Assembly: GCA_033344875.1 (NCBI GenBank)
Contig: JAWPMO010000001.1
Span: 3,931,595 to 3,995,594 of the forward strand
Direction: 5' to 3'
Length of the DNA stretch: 64,000 nucleotides
DNA from: Ilumatobacteraceae bacterium
GTDB lineage: Bacteria; Actinomycetota; Acidimicrobiia; Acidimicrobiales; Ilumatobacteraceae
Below are positions 25,183 to 36,613 of the stretch, piece by piece (positions within the stretch are counted from its first letter, which is position 1; the number at the start of each line of letters is the position of its first letter). The translations under genes were made by a program, and so were the position numbers. Below the pieces are notes generated by a model. It saw nothing but the letters and a program-made list of their open reading frames with translations, did not search any database and was not told the origin of the DNA.

Positions 25183-28100
25183 ATGTCGAAGCGAGTGACC
25201 GTGACCGAACGAACGAGGCGACCGGCCGAGACCACGCGATGGGTCCAGCGGCACCGTGACGAAGGCGCGGTCCTCCCGCTGGTGCTCGTGCTGATCGTGA
25301 TCGGCGCCCTCGTCGTGATCCCGTTGATGGACTACACGGTGTCGGTCCTGCGGGCCAACAAGGTCGAGGAGGAGAAGACCCGCAACGTCGAGGCGGCCAA
25401 GGGTGGGGTGCGCACGGCGCTGCGTCAGCCCGCCTCGCTGTTCGGCGACAAGGACCGGGCGAACGCCGGCTGTCCGGCGAACCCGGCCGATCTGCTTCCG
25501 GCCGACGGCACCGTCGCCAACGACATCCCGGTCTCGGTCACGTGTTCGCCCATCCGTGAGCTGAGCGCCAACGAGGTGTTCGGCTTCGAGGTGCCGGTCG
25601 GCGCGGCCCAGCTCCAGATCGCGCCCGACCCGACCGGGTTCGCACGCTTCAGCGGGGTCACGGCCAGTTCCGGCGAGGCGCCGCCGTACCCCGTGACCGG
25701 ACTCGATCCCGAGTGGGCCTGGTGGCAGGGATTCGTGTGGACCAACCCCGCCGACTCGGCCGAGACGAAGACGATCTGGGTGCCCGACCTGCCGAGCTTC
25801 ACCGACGAGGCCCGCCCGTCGACGCCCCTCACGATGCCCGGTTTCGACTGCCAGGTGTTCCTCCCGGGGCGCTATCCCGATCCGCTCGACCTCGATGCCG
25901 GTGGGCCCAGCGCCAACTTCTACTTCGCCAGCGGCGTCTACTACTTCGAGCAGCCCGTGACGATCTCCGGCGACATCGACGTCGTCGTCGGCCAGGGGCT
26001 GGCCGACTTCGGCATCACGAACGACTGTGCCGACGACACGCAGGTCGGCGCCAACGTCAGCGTGCCGGCCAACACCGTGTACGGCATCGACGGCAACAGC
26101 GGTGGTGCCACCTGGGTGTTCGGCGACGAGGGACGCCTCGAGGTGAGCGATGCCGGCGGTGCCCCCTCGGTGCGGTTCAACCAGCGGTACGCCTCGGAGG
26201 ATCGCGGCGGCTGGACCAACATCTTGAGCGTCAACGGTGACTGGTCGTTCGACAACGGCGACACCGCCGACGACGACGAGTTCGACGACCCGAACGGGGC
26301 CCATACGGCCACCAACGTCAACCACGTCGATCGGAGCCGGGTGCTCCAACTCGACTCCGGTGGTGACGTGCTGCCGGTCGCCCTCGGTGCGCCGGGTGCG
26401 GCCTACGTGCCGAGTCATCCCGATCTGACCGACGAGGCGCGGATCCCCGAAGCTCCCACGTCGATCACGGCGGCGGCGCGGATCTCCGGCACCGACGGTG
26501 CGATCCTGGTCACGTTCGAGGGCGTCGAAGGGGCCGACACGAACGGCGCGATCATCACCGAGTACGAGGCCGGGATCGAGGCCCGTGCCGCCGAGCCGTC
26601 GACGCCGGCACCCACGACGACCTGCACGACGGCGGGTGACCCGGCGACGTTGCTCCCCACGGCCGAGGGCGCGGACGGCGTCGACCCGTGGTCGCGGCCA
26701 CATCCCGAGAACGCGGCCGACCCCGATCGCTACGCCTGCCTGATCACCGGTGCCACGATCGGGTCGACCTACTGGGTCACGGCTCGTGCCCGCAACGACG
26801 CCGGTTGGAGCGAGTGGGCCGACCCCGACCAGGTCGCTGCGGCGGCCTGGTCGTCCGCGACGCCGATCGTGCCGACCGCCGCGCCGAGCAACGTGGACGT
26901 GGCGCCGTATGCCGCAGATGCGAGTCGACCGAACGCGGCGCTCGTGACGTGGGACGCACCGACCGCGCTCGGCGAGGCGCCGATCGTCGGTTACGACGTC
27001 GAGGTCTATCGCGTCTTCACCGAGCTGGTCGACCCTGCGTCGACGACCACCACCACGACGACGACCACGACGACCACGACGACCACGACCACCACGACGA
27101 CGTCGTCGACGACGACCACGACGCTGCCGCCGCCACCACCGTCGACGCCGTGTGGCCCGCCGCTCGATTGCGCCTCGATTCCGGCGTGCCCGACCGGACA
27201 GGAACCCATGGCTCGGGATCTCGGTTTCACGTCGGGGTGGGGTTGGACATGCGTGCCCGGCTGCCCTGCCACGTCGACCCTGTACCGCAACAGCTCGAAC
27301 GGTCGGTCGTGTGCCCCGATCGACTGCGACGACGACGACTACCCGGCGGGCTTCTGGATCTTCTGGACGTGCCTACCGCTGCCGAACACGGTCGTCATCA
27401 ACTCCGGGGTGCCGAACTACATCTGCCCGTCGGGTACCGACCCGTTCTTCGGGTTCGGCGTGATGTTCTGTCGACCCGATGGACCGATCGGATTCATGTC
27501 ACCGGCTCGCGAAGCGTCACCAGCGCCCGAAGTTCCTGCCGTGGTGCCCGCGACGTCCGGTCCTCCGACGTCGGGCCCACCCGTGCTCGTGCCGATCGAG
27601 GTGGAGGAGCTGGTCGACGTTGCCGAGGCGAAGTGCTCGACGGTGGCCCGCATGGAGAAGTTGCCGGAAGACGTCGGCCGAGAGTGGACGCCGCCGCCGA
27701 CCGAGTGCGTGCTGTCCGACCTCCCCGACCTGCCGACCACCGACACGAACGGTTGGGACAACGTGGGCTACCGCGTCAAGGTGACCGCGCGGAACGCTGC
27801 GGGCAGTTCTGCGCCCGGCACGTTCGAGCCGCCGTTCATGACCATCCCCGGGGTGCCGGCCACGCTGTCGCCGGTACCACCCGAACGGGTCTGGTTCCCG
27901 CATTACGACACGTCGATCATCAGCATCGACGCGTCGGGTGCGGGTTCCACCGTCGTCGACATCCCCGGCTTCGTGTCGGTGCCGATGGGCCGGATCACGA
28001 TCTCGAATCCGAACGGTGATTCGATCGGCTTCGCCGGCGGTGTCACCGCCGGCCGCATCGTCATCGACGACGCCCGGGCGACGCTGCCGTTCGGCTACGT

Positions 28101-28224
28101 ACCGTCGGTCGTCATGCAGCGTGAGGTGCTGATCACCGCGACCGCGGGGAACATCACCTCGAAGGCGACCGTCAAGGTCAACTCCGACACCAGCTACGGC
28201 ATCCTCCGCTGGATCACCCAGTAG
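25183..28224 (+). CDS. Very large PilX-like surface protein with fibronectin-III-like modules
   Basis: 1013 residues from ATG 25183. An N-terminal tail of 27 residues precedes Gly28 and AVLPLVLVLIVIGALVV, like PilX-type pseudopilins, which lack Glu at position +5. A long polar region follows (about 60-420). A fibronectin-III-like module lies at about 425-555 and a second begins near 565. That second module is interrupted by a 27-residue Thr/Ser run (codons 621-647), a Pro-rich stretch and a Cys-rich segment with about ten Cys, and appears to resume with GYRVKVTARNAAGSS near residue 865. The tail is beta-rich. It is probably exposed at a pilus or at the wall. Confidence 0.78.
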   Translation: MSKRVTVTERTRRPAETTRWVQRHRDEGAVLPLVLVLIVIGALVVIPLMDYTVSVLRANKVEEEKTRNVEAAKGGVRTALRQPASLFGDKDRANAGCPANPADLLPADGTVANDIPVSVTCSPIRELSANEVFGFEVPVGAAQLQIAPDPTGFARFSGVTASSGEAPPYPVTGLDPEWAWWQGFVWTNPADSAETKTIWVPDLPSFTDEARPSTPLTMPGFDCQVFLPGRYPDPLDLDAGGPSANFYFASGVYYFEQPVTISGDIDVVVGQGLADFGITNDCADDTQVGANVSVPANTVYGIDGNSGGATWVFGDEGRLEVSDAGGAPSVRFNQRYASEDRGGWTNILSVNGDWSFDNGDTADDDEFDDPNGAHTATNVNHVDRSRVLQLDSGGDVLPVALGAPGAAYVPSHPDLTDEARIPEAPTSITAAARISGTDGAILVTFEGVEGADTNGAIITEYEAGIEARAAEPSTPAPTTTCTTAGDPATLLPTAEGADGVDPWSRPHPENAADPDRYACLITGATIGSTYWVTARARNDAGWSEWADPDQVAAAAWSSATPIVPTAAPSNVDVAPYAADASRPNAALVTWDAPTALGEAPIVGYDVEVYRVFTELVDPASTTTTTTTTTTTTTTTTTTTTSSTTTTTLPPPPPSTPCGPPLDCASIPACPTGQEPMARDLGFTSGWGWTCVPGCPATSTLYRNSSNGRSCAPIDCDDDDYPAGFWIFWTCLPLPNTVVINSGVPNYICPSGTDPFFGFGVMFCRPDGPIGFMSPAREASPAPEVPAVVPATSGPPTSGPPVLVPIEVEELVDVAEAKCSTVARMEKLPEDVGREWTPPPTECVLSDLPDLPTTDTNGWDNVGYRVKVTARNAAGSSAPGTFEPPFMTIPGVPATLSPVPPERVWFPHYDTSIISIDASGAGSTVVDIPGFVSVPMGRITISNPNGDSIGFAGGVTAGRIVIDDARATLPFGYVPSVVMQREVLITATAGNITSKATVKVNSDTSYGILRWITQ
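27043..27123 (+). repeat. Low-complexity ACC/ACG threonine codon tract
   Basis: 27 codons of ACC, ACG and two TCG encode an unbroken Thr/Ser run within the large surface protein. Such a tract can vary in copy number by slippage and, in the protein, forms an extended, possibly O-glycosylated linker. Confidence 0.85.
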
Positions 28225-28326
28225 CCCGTCGCCGGCGTCGTCTCCGCGGTCGCACCGAAATCCCTTGCGGGCGATCGCGGCGTGCGCAACACTCGGATCA
28301 CGACGAGTCCGAGGGGAGACGAGTTC

Positions 28327-29523
28327 ATGTCGAAGTTGCGCACGATCGGGATCGGGGTGGTTGCCGCCTTGGTGGTGGCGGGGGTCACGACCACGGCGGC
28401 GGCCGCGAGTCCGGCCGCGTCTCCGCCCGGTCCGGCCTGGATGGTCACCGTCGGCGATTCGGCGATCTCCGGTGAGGCGGGTCGTTGGGCCGGTAACACC
28501 AACATGTCGTCGTGGCGTCACGACACCGGTGCCGACGCCTACTACGACAACGCTTCGAACACCGCCGAGACCACCGCCGGGTGTCATCGGTCGAAGGCCG
28601 CGGAGGCCCACATCGGCGACGTCAACTCGCTCAATCTGGCATGTTCGGGTGCTCGCACCTACACACAGACCGGCGGCGACTTCAAACCGGGGCTCGACTG
28701 GTACGACGGCCCCGCCGGCAAGAGCCAGGTCGTGCAGCTCCAGGAGTTCGCCGCCACGAACGACGTCGATGCGGTGACGATCCTGATCGGTGCGAACAAC
28801 TTCGGGTTCGCCGACATCGTGCAGCAGTGCGTGACCAACTGGCTGACGTCCCCGTGGTGGTGGAAGAACTACTGCAACGACGACCGTTCGATCAAGAACC
28901 GGTTCACCTCGAGCGCCGTCGACGCCCGCACGAACGAGGTCGCCGGCGCCATCGCCAACGTGTCGCAGGCCATGACCAACGCCGGCTACACGAGCGACGA
29001 CTACAGCGTGATCATCCAGACCTACTGGTCGCCGATCCCGCGCGGGAGCGACATCCGCTACTCCGAACGCGGATGGACCCGGCAGAGCATCGGTGGGTGC
29101 GGCATCTGGAACCGTGATGCGAACTGGGCCAACGACACCGCGGTCGTGAAGATGAACCAGGCGCTCACCGACGGCGTCGTCCGGAGTGGGATCGACAACT
29201 ACGTGGTGCTCGACATGTCGCGCTCGCTCGACGGGCACCGGCTGTGCGAGCAGGGCGTTGGCCTGCTCGAGGAGGTGGGGCTGGGCGCCTGGACCGATGC
29301 CGGAGCGGCCGATGCCACCGAGTGGGTGAGCCAGATCAGGACCGTCACGACGATCTTCGGGCCGTACCAACTCCAGGAGGGCATCCACTCGAGCTACTGG
29401 GGCCAACTCGCGATGCGCAACTGTCTGCGGCAGGCGTACAACGGTGGCGCCGTGCGGGGCGGTACCTGCACCAGCACCGGCGGCGTGAACGGCAACGGCG
29501 AACCCAATATGGCGCTGAGCTGA
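28327..29523 (+). CDS. Secreted SGNH/GDSL-type hydrolase
   Basis: 398 residues from ATG 28327, with GAGGGGAG at 28311-28318. A Sec signal peptide ends near residue 27. Block I has the nucleophile Ser45 in GDSAISGE. Block III Asn appears in GANNFGF, and block V has His in GIHSSYWGQ in place of DxxH. It should be an extracellular esterase or lipase-like enzyme. Even numbers of Cys suggest disulfides. It follows the pilin-like cassette after 102 nt, with TTGCGG at 28265-28270 and AACACT at 28288-28293 (17-nt spacer) as a possible own promoter. Confidence 0.85.
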   Translation: MSKLRTIGIGVVAALVVAGVTTTAAAASPAASPPGPAWMVTVGDSAISGEAGRWAGNTNMSSWRHDTGADAYYDNASNTAETTAGCHRSKAAEAHIGDVNSLNLACSGARTYTQTGGDFKPGLDWYDGPAGKSQVVQLQEFAATNDVDAVTILIGANNFGFADIVQQCVTNWLTSPWWWKNYCNDDRSIKNRFTSSAVDARTNEVAGAIANVSQAMTNAGYTSDDYSVIIQTYWSPIPRGSDIRYSERGWTRQSIGGCGIWNRDANWANDTAVVKMNQALTDGVVRSGIDNYVVLDMSRSLDGHRLCEQGVGLLEEVGLGAWTDAGAADATEWVSQIRTVTTIFGPYQLQEGIHSSYWGQLAMRNCLRQAYNGGAVRGGTCTSTGGVNGNGEPNMALS

Positions 29524-29531
29524 CCGAACCC

Positions 29532-29560
29532 GAACGGAGCGAACCGGGTTCGCTCCGTTC
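29532..29560. terminator. Bidirectional terminator hairpin
   Basis: GAACGGAGCGAA (29532-29543) pairs with TTCGCTCCGTTC (29549-29560) around CCGGG. It is shared by the convergent hydrolase and lipoprotein genes and touches the latter's stop codon. Confidence 0.75.
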
Positions 29561-30353
29561 AGCGCAGGTTGCGCAGCGCCCGTTCGCGCTTGCGGCGCTT
29601 GTTGTTCCGGGCGATCGCCACGAACGCGATGAATGCGCCGGCGACGACGATCCAGACGACGAGGCCGATCAGCGCCGCCGTCGAGACCGGCCCGGCCCAG
29701 GCGCCGCCTTCGCTCGCCGGTCGTTGCACGGTGGCGGTGTAGACGTTGACGGACGAACCGTCGAGCGGTGCCGTCCACTCGATCACCCCGTCGTCGACTT
29801 CGGTCCCGGTCTCTGCGGAGATCAGCTCGCCCGGGAGAGACACCCGGAACACGAATGACATCGCGTCGGCCGGCGTCGAGCCGTTCGCGGCGAACTCGTC
29901 GGCGAACGGCAGGCCGCCGACCGCCGCGAGGAGATCGGCGTCGGCGAACGACTCGAAACCGTTCGGCAGCCGGAGGTCACCGTCGATCGCATTGGTGGTC
30001 TGCTCGTCGGCGGGGGTGCGTGCGGCGCGCATGTCGGTCAGCGGCGGTCCGATGCTCTGCAGGACGTTCGCCAGCTCCTCGGGTGAGGTGAAGTCGTGCG
30101 TGAGGGTGATCGTCGAGCTGCCGTCCGCCGCGACGGTCGGGCCGTCGACGACCCAGCCGTTGGCGACCGCGTCGTCGAGGCGAAGGTCGTCGACCAGCCC
30201 GGGGACCTGTGCCATCAGTTCGGCGTCGGCAGCCGCGTCGACCGTCACCACGCCGGTGCCGTCGGGCTCCATCGCCACGTCGACGGTCACGTCGAGGCGG
30301 CATGCGGTCAGGGCGAGCAGGCTCACGAGGACGAATGCGAGTCGGCGGGTCAC
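29559..30353 (-). CDS. LppM-like (DUF3153-type) lipoprotein
   Basis: 264 residues. The signal peptide ends in LLALTAC with lipidated Cys18. An extracytoplasmic domain (about 20-215) has alternating strands with an N-terminal RLDVTVDVAMEPDGTG pattern that resembles the mycobacterial LppM family. One transmembrane helix (about 225-250) and a strongly basic cytoplasmic tail follow, so it has both a lipid anchor and a C-terminal helix. LppM is linked to phagosome phenotypes in mycobacteria; in this environmental organism the role is unknown. It is a single gene, divergent from the DUF1353 gene by 94 nt. Confidence 0.75.
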   Translation of the reverse strand: MTRRLAFVLVSLLALTACRLDVTVDVAMEPDGTGVVTVDAAADAELMAQVPGLVDDLRLDDAVANGWVVDGPTVAADGSSTITLTHDFTSPEELANVLQSIGPPLTDMRAARTPADEQTTNAIDGDLRLPNGFESFADADLLAAVGGLPFADEFAANGSTPADAMSFVFRVSLPGELISAETGTEVDDGVIEWTAPLDGSSVNVYTATVQRPASEGGAWAGPVSTAALIGLVVWIVVAGAFIAFVAIARNNKRRKRERALRNLR

Positions 30354-30447
30354 GGCGCTCCATCATCGCAGCCGATCGCGTCGCCGCGCGGTCAATGCCC
30401 GGCGGAATTCCGGCTTTCCCGGCGGTGGTTCGTGAAACGATGGACCC

Positions 30448-31389
30448 ATGCAGGTGCCGGACGCGATCGACGACGAGCCGAACCGGTTCTTCGACGGTGG
30501 CACCGATGGCGAGCCACCCCGGACGCTGCCCGACGCGGCGTACGAGTTGGGTCGGGTCGTCGTGGCGCTCGACGGACAACCCGAACGGGAGTGGTTCCAG
30601 CTGCGCCGACGGGTCGGCTATCGCGACCGCCACCATGGTGATCTGCTGGTCCCGCGCGACTGCGCGACGTTCTACAGCGACCTGACGTCGGTGCCGGCGT
30701 TGTTCACCTGGTTGGTCCCGAAGTCGGGCGACCACCTCCCGGCGGCGCTGATCCACGACGGGCTCGTCCGAGCCGAGGGAGCACCGCCGGACCACATCGG
30801 ACCCGACATGAGCCGGGTCGATGCCGATCGTGTGTTTCGCGACGCGATGGCCGATTCGGGCACCGGCCTGATCCGGCGGTGGATCGTGTGGACCGCAGTC
30901 ACCCTGGCGACGATCTGGGCGCAACAGGGGACCGCCACCTCAGCACGGCTTCGGACCTACTACCGCTGGGTGATGGTCGCGACGCTGGGCTCGATCGCGT
31001 GGCTCGGTTACCAGGCGACCGCCGACCTCGTCGATCGGTCGGGGCGGTGGTGGTGCACCTACGAGCTCCCGTGGATCACCGGCGACACGTGGTGGGAGGA
31101 GCTGCTGAGCGGTGCCGTCGGTGCCGTCGCCGTACCACTCGTGCTCAGCGTGCCGTGGGGGCGGTTCCGTCGTGCCGGTGCGATCGCCGGGGTCATGCTC
31201 GGCGCGCTGTTCCACGTGACGCTCGCGCTCGTGCTGCTGAGCGGGGTCTACACCGTGCTCGAAGCCGTGGCCACCGATGGTCGGTCGGGTCTGCGGCGAC
31301 TCGGCGCCCGGGTCCTGTCGCGGTGGCGAGCGGTCATCGGTGGAGCGACCGTGATCGCTGCGGCCGTTGCCGCGTGCATCGTGCTCTGA
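30448..31389 (+). CDS. DUF1353-domain membrane protein
   Basis: 313 residues. Residues about 50-150 match DUF1353, with SDLTSVPALFTWLVPKSGDHLPAALIHD as the core (about 78-105). Four hydrophobic helices follow (about 165-190, 215-235, 240-265 and 285-310). DUF1353 is common in phages and may act on peptidoglycan, although this is unproven. Fusion to a membrane domain suggests a fixed chromosomal role. AACGAT at 30436-30441 lies 6 nt before the ATG and no Shine-Dalgarno is seen, so translation may be leaderless. It ends at a strong terminator shared with clpC. Confidence 0.75.
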   Translation: MQVPDAIDDEPNRFFDGGTDGEPPRTLPDAAYELGRVVVALDGQPEREWFQLRRRVGYRDRHHGDLLVPRDCATFYSDLTSVPALFTWLVPKSGDHLPAALIHDGLVRAEGAPPDHIGPDMSRVDADRVFRDAMADSGTGLIRRWIVWTAVTLATIWAQQGTATSARLRTYYRWVMVATLGSIAWLGYQATADLVDRSGRWWCTYELPWITGDTWWEELLSGAVGAVAVPLVLSVPWGRFRRAGAIAGVMLGALFHVTLALVLLSGVYTVLEAVATDGRSGLRRLGARVLSRWRAVIGGATVIAAAVAACIVL

Positions 31390-31424
31390 CGGGTGGTCGG
31401 CGGCCCCACGGCGAGCGGACGCCT

Positions 31425-31456
31425 GCCCCGCTCGCGATCGTGATCGCGAGCGGGGC
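31425..31456. terminator. Bidirectional terminator hairpin
   Basis: GCCCCGCTCGCGATC (31425-31439) pairs with GATCGCGAGCGGGGC (31442-31456), a 15-bp perfect inverted repeat with a minimal spacer. It stands between convergent genes. Confidence 0.75.
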
Positions 31457-31461
31457 GTGGT

Positions 31462-34044
<2,583 letters not shown>

Positions 34045-34206
34045 GTGTCGCCTTTCCTTCAGATGGCGAATACGTGTGTTCACTCTATCGGGAGGTCATC
34101 GACCTGCCCTGGCGTCTTCGTCCAACTGCAACATCGGCACGGTCCGAGCGCGAGATGAATGTCGATGAGGTTTCCCCCAGCTCCGGCCAGCGCCTAGCCT
34201 GCAGAG

Positions 34207-35208
34207 GTGCCCGACGCCCCTGTGACGTCTCCGTTGCTGTCCCTGCCTGGCATGGGCCGCGATCGTGAGCGGATCGAAGTGGCGATGCGCGCGGCCGTAC
34301 GGACGTCCGACGACTACCTCACCGAGATCGCATCGCACCTGATCGTGGCGGGCGGCAAACGCCTCCGCCCGGTGCTCTCCGTCGTCGCGGGGCGCATCGC
34401 CGGCCCGTCGGTCGCCGACGATGTGATCCAGGGTGGCGTCGCGTGCGAGCTCGTGCACCTCGGATCGCTCTATCACGACGACGTAATGGACGAGGCCGAG
34501 ACGCGGCGCGGTGTCGAGACCGTCAACGCCCGATGGGGAAACCTGCAGGCGATCCTCGCCGGCGATTTCCTGCTGGCGCGCGCCTCGGAGATCGCAGCGT
34601 CGCTCGGTACCGAGGTCGCCGGGCTCCTGGCCCGCACGATCGGGTGGCTGTGCGAAGGGCAGATCGAGGAGTTGCGCCACACGTACGACGTGCAACGGCC
34701 CGAGGCGAGCTACCTCGCGTCGATCCACGGCAAGACGGCGTCGCTCTACGGAACCGCCGCCCGCATCGGCGGCATCGTCGCCGGGCACGACCGGGCGACC
34801 ATCGACGCGCTGACGGAGTACGGCAACGCGTACGGCATGGTGTTCCAGATCGTCGACGACGTGCTCGACCTCACGGCCACCGCCGAGCAGCTCGGCAAGC
34901 CGGCCGGCCACGACATGGAAGAGGGCGTCTACACGCTGCCGGTGCTCCGCACGATCGGCGCCGGCGGTGCCGCAGCCGACGAGTTGACGCAGCTCCTCGG
35001 CGAGCCGCTCGACGCCGACCAGCGCGACCAGGCGCTGGCGATCGTCCGCTCCGGCGCCGGCATCGAGAGTGCGATCGTCGCCGCCCGCGAGTTCGTCGGT
35101 CGGGCGGTCAATGCCTGCGACCGCCTCGGCGACGACGATGCCGTCGAAGCGCTGCGGCTCGCTCCCGCCGCGTTGCTCGCCACCGTCCTGAACAGCATCG
35201 ACAACTGA
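34207..35208 (+). CDS. Trans-polyprenyl diphosphate synthase
   Basis: 333 residues from GTG 34207. The first aspartate-rich motif is DDVMDEAETRR (about 97-107) and the second is DDVLD (about 218-222). GGKRLRP near residue 49 binds the allylic diphosphate. A bulky chain-length position before the first motif (LGSLYH) fits a medium or long-chain product of the hexa- to octaprenyl type used for menaquinone. TAGCCT at 34195-34200 lies 6 nt before the GTG, and there is no Shine-Dalgarno, so a leaderless start is possible. Neighbouring respiratory genes make a menaquinone side-chain role likely. Confidence 0.92.
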   Translation: MPDAPVTSPLLSLPGMGRDRERIEVAMRAAVRTSDDYLTEIASHLIVAGGKRLRPVLSVVAGRIAGPSVADDVIQGGVACELVHLGSLYHDDVMDEAETRRGVETVNARWGNLQAILAGDFLLARASEIAASLGTEVAGLLARTIGWLCEGQIEELRHTYDVQRPEASYLASIHGKTASLYGTAARIGGIVAGHDRATIDALTEYGNAYGMVFQIVDDVLDLTATAEQLGKPAGHDMEEGVYTLPVLRTIGAGGAAADELTQLLGEPLDADQRDQALAIVRSGAGIESAIVAAREFVGRAVNACDRLGDDDAVEALRLAPAALLATVLNSIDN

Positions 35209-35272
35209 CGCCCACCCGCCGTCTCCGGCGGAAGAGTGTGTGGTGGGGTCGGATCGGGCAAGCTGGTCACCT

Positions 35273-36613
35273 GTGCATGTCGTGATCGTCGGAGCCGGAG
35301 AAGTCGGGTGGTATCTCGCGGAGCGTCTCGGCGCGGAGAATCACGATGTCGTGGTGATCGAGCAGGACGAAGTGATCGCCCGAGCCCTCGGTGACGAGCT
35401 CGACGTGCAGACCGTCGTGGGCAGCGGTACCCATCCGTCGGCGCTCAGGGCGGCGCGCGTCGAGCGAGCCGATCTCGTCGCCGGCGTCACCCAGGACGAC
35501 GAGGTCAACCTGATCACCGCCGCGCTGTCGAAACAGATGGGCGCCAAGCAGACCGTCGTGCGGCTCCAGACCGACGAACTGCGCGGGCCCGACGGTGCCG
35601 AGCTGCGCGAACTCCTCGACGCCGACCTCATCATCGACCCCGATGCCGACACCGCCGAGGAGATCCTCCGGCTGGTCAGCGTGTCCGGTGCCGACGAGGT
35701 GTATCCGATGGCGAACGGGAACCTGGTGGTGCTCGGCGTCGTGGTGGGCGAGGAGTCACCGATGGTGTCGCAGACCCTCGCGAGCATCGCATCGGTCGAT
35801 CACTGGAGATTCCTGTTCGGCGCGGTCACACGCGACGGTGAGACGATCATCCCGCGCGGCGATCTCGAGGTGCGGGTCGGCGATCACGTCCGCGTCCTCG
35901 CGAACGTCGACCAGCAGCAGACCGTGCTCGAGGCGCTCGACGCGGTCGGCCGGCGGGTCCGGCGGGTCATGGTGCTGGGCGGTGGCTCGGTCGGCGCCCG
36001 TGTCGCCGAGCATCTCGTGCACAGCGCCGAGGTCACGCTCGTCGAACGCGACATCGACCGGGCGACTGCACTCGCCGAACGGCTGCGCAAGGTCACCGTC
36101 GTGCACGGCGACATCACCGACACCAACCTGCTCACCGAAGAGGCGGTCGCCACCGTCGACGTCGTGATCGCGGCGACCGGCGAAGACACGGCCAACGTGC
36201 TCGCCTGCGCGTTCGCTGCCGCCGAGGGCGATGCCTTCACGGTGGCGGTGCTGCACCGTCTCGCGCTGCTCCCGCTCGTCCGCCAGTTCGGCATCGACGC
36301 TGCCCTCAGCCCGCGCACGGCATCGGCCAACGCGGTCCTGCGGCAGTTGCGCGGCGGTACGTCATCGGTCGCGACCTTCCTCGAGAGCGACGTCGAGGTC
36401 GACGAGTTCGTCATCTCGCCCGGGAGCCCCGCCGACGGCGCGGTCGTCCGAGACCTGCATCTCCCGCGGTCGGTGCTGCTCGGTGCCGTCGTGCGCTCCG
36501 ACGGCGGGAGCGAGATCGTGCGGGGTGACACGCAACTCAGCGCAGGCGAGAGTGTCGTGCTGTTCGCCCGTCCGGCGGCACTCGACGAGATCCGTCGAGT
36601 GTTCACCCCGTGA
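35273..36613 (+). CDS. trkA: Potassium uptake regulatory protein TrkA
   Basis: 446 residues from GTG 35273, giving MHVVIVGAGEVG at the N-terminus. Two RCK modules are visible, each with a Rossmann loop (GAGEVG at 7-12 and GGGSVG near 236) followed by a TrkA-C domain (about 140-220 and 365-440). This is the full-length, tandem form that binds NAD(H)/ATP and gates TrkH. Its stop overlaps the trkH GTG by 4 nt. A few in-frame upstream codons could extend it, but the chosen start puts the first beta-strand at the N-terminus, as in the family. Confidence 0.95.
   Translation: MHVVIVGAGEVGWYLAERLGAENHDVVVIEQDEVIARALGDELDVQTVVGSGTHPSALRAARVERADLVAGVTQDDEVNLITAALSKQMGAKQTVVRLQTDELRGPDGAELRELLDADLIIDPDADTAEEILRLVSVSGADEVYPMANGNLVVLGVVVGEESPMVSQTLASIASVDHWRFLFGAVTRDGETIIPRGDLEVRVGDHVRVLANVDQQQTVLEALDAVGRRVRRVMVLGGGSVGARVAEHLVHSAEVTLVERDIDRATALAERLRKVTVVHGDITDTNLLTEEAVATVDVVIAATGEDTANVLACAFAAAEGDAFTVAVLHRLALLPLVRQFGIDAALSPRTASANAVLRQLRGGTSSVATFLESDVEVDEFVISPGSPADGAVVRDLHLPRSVLLGAVVRSDGGSEIVRGDTQLSAGESVVLFARPAALDEIRRVFTP

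Noticed and set aside
27043-27123. Short repeats that could suggest a CRISPR-like array
   Set aside because: They are in-frame Thr codons without spacers or a regular unit, inside a long coding gene.
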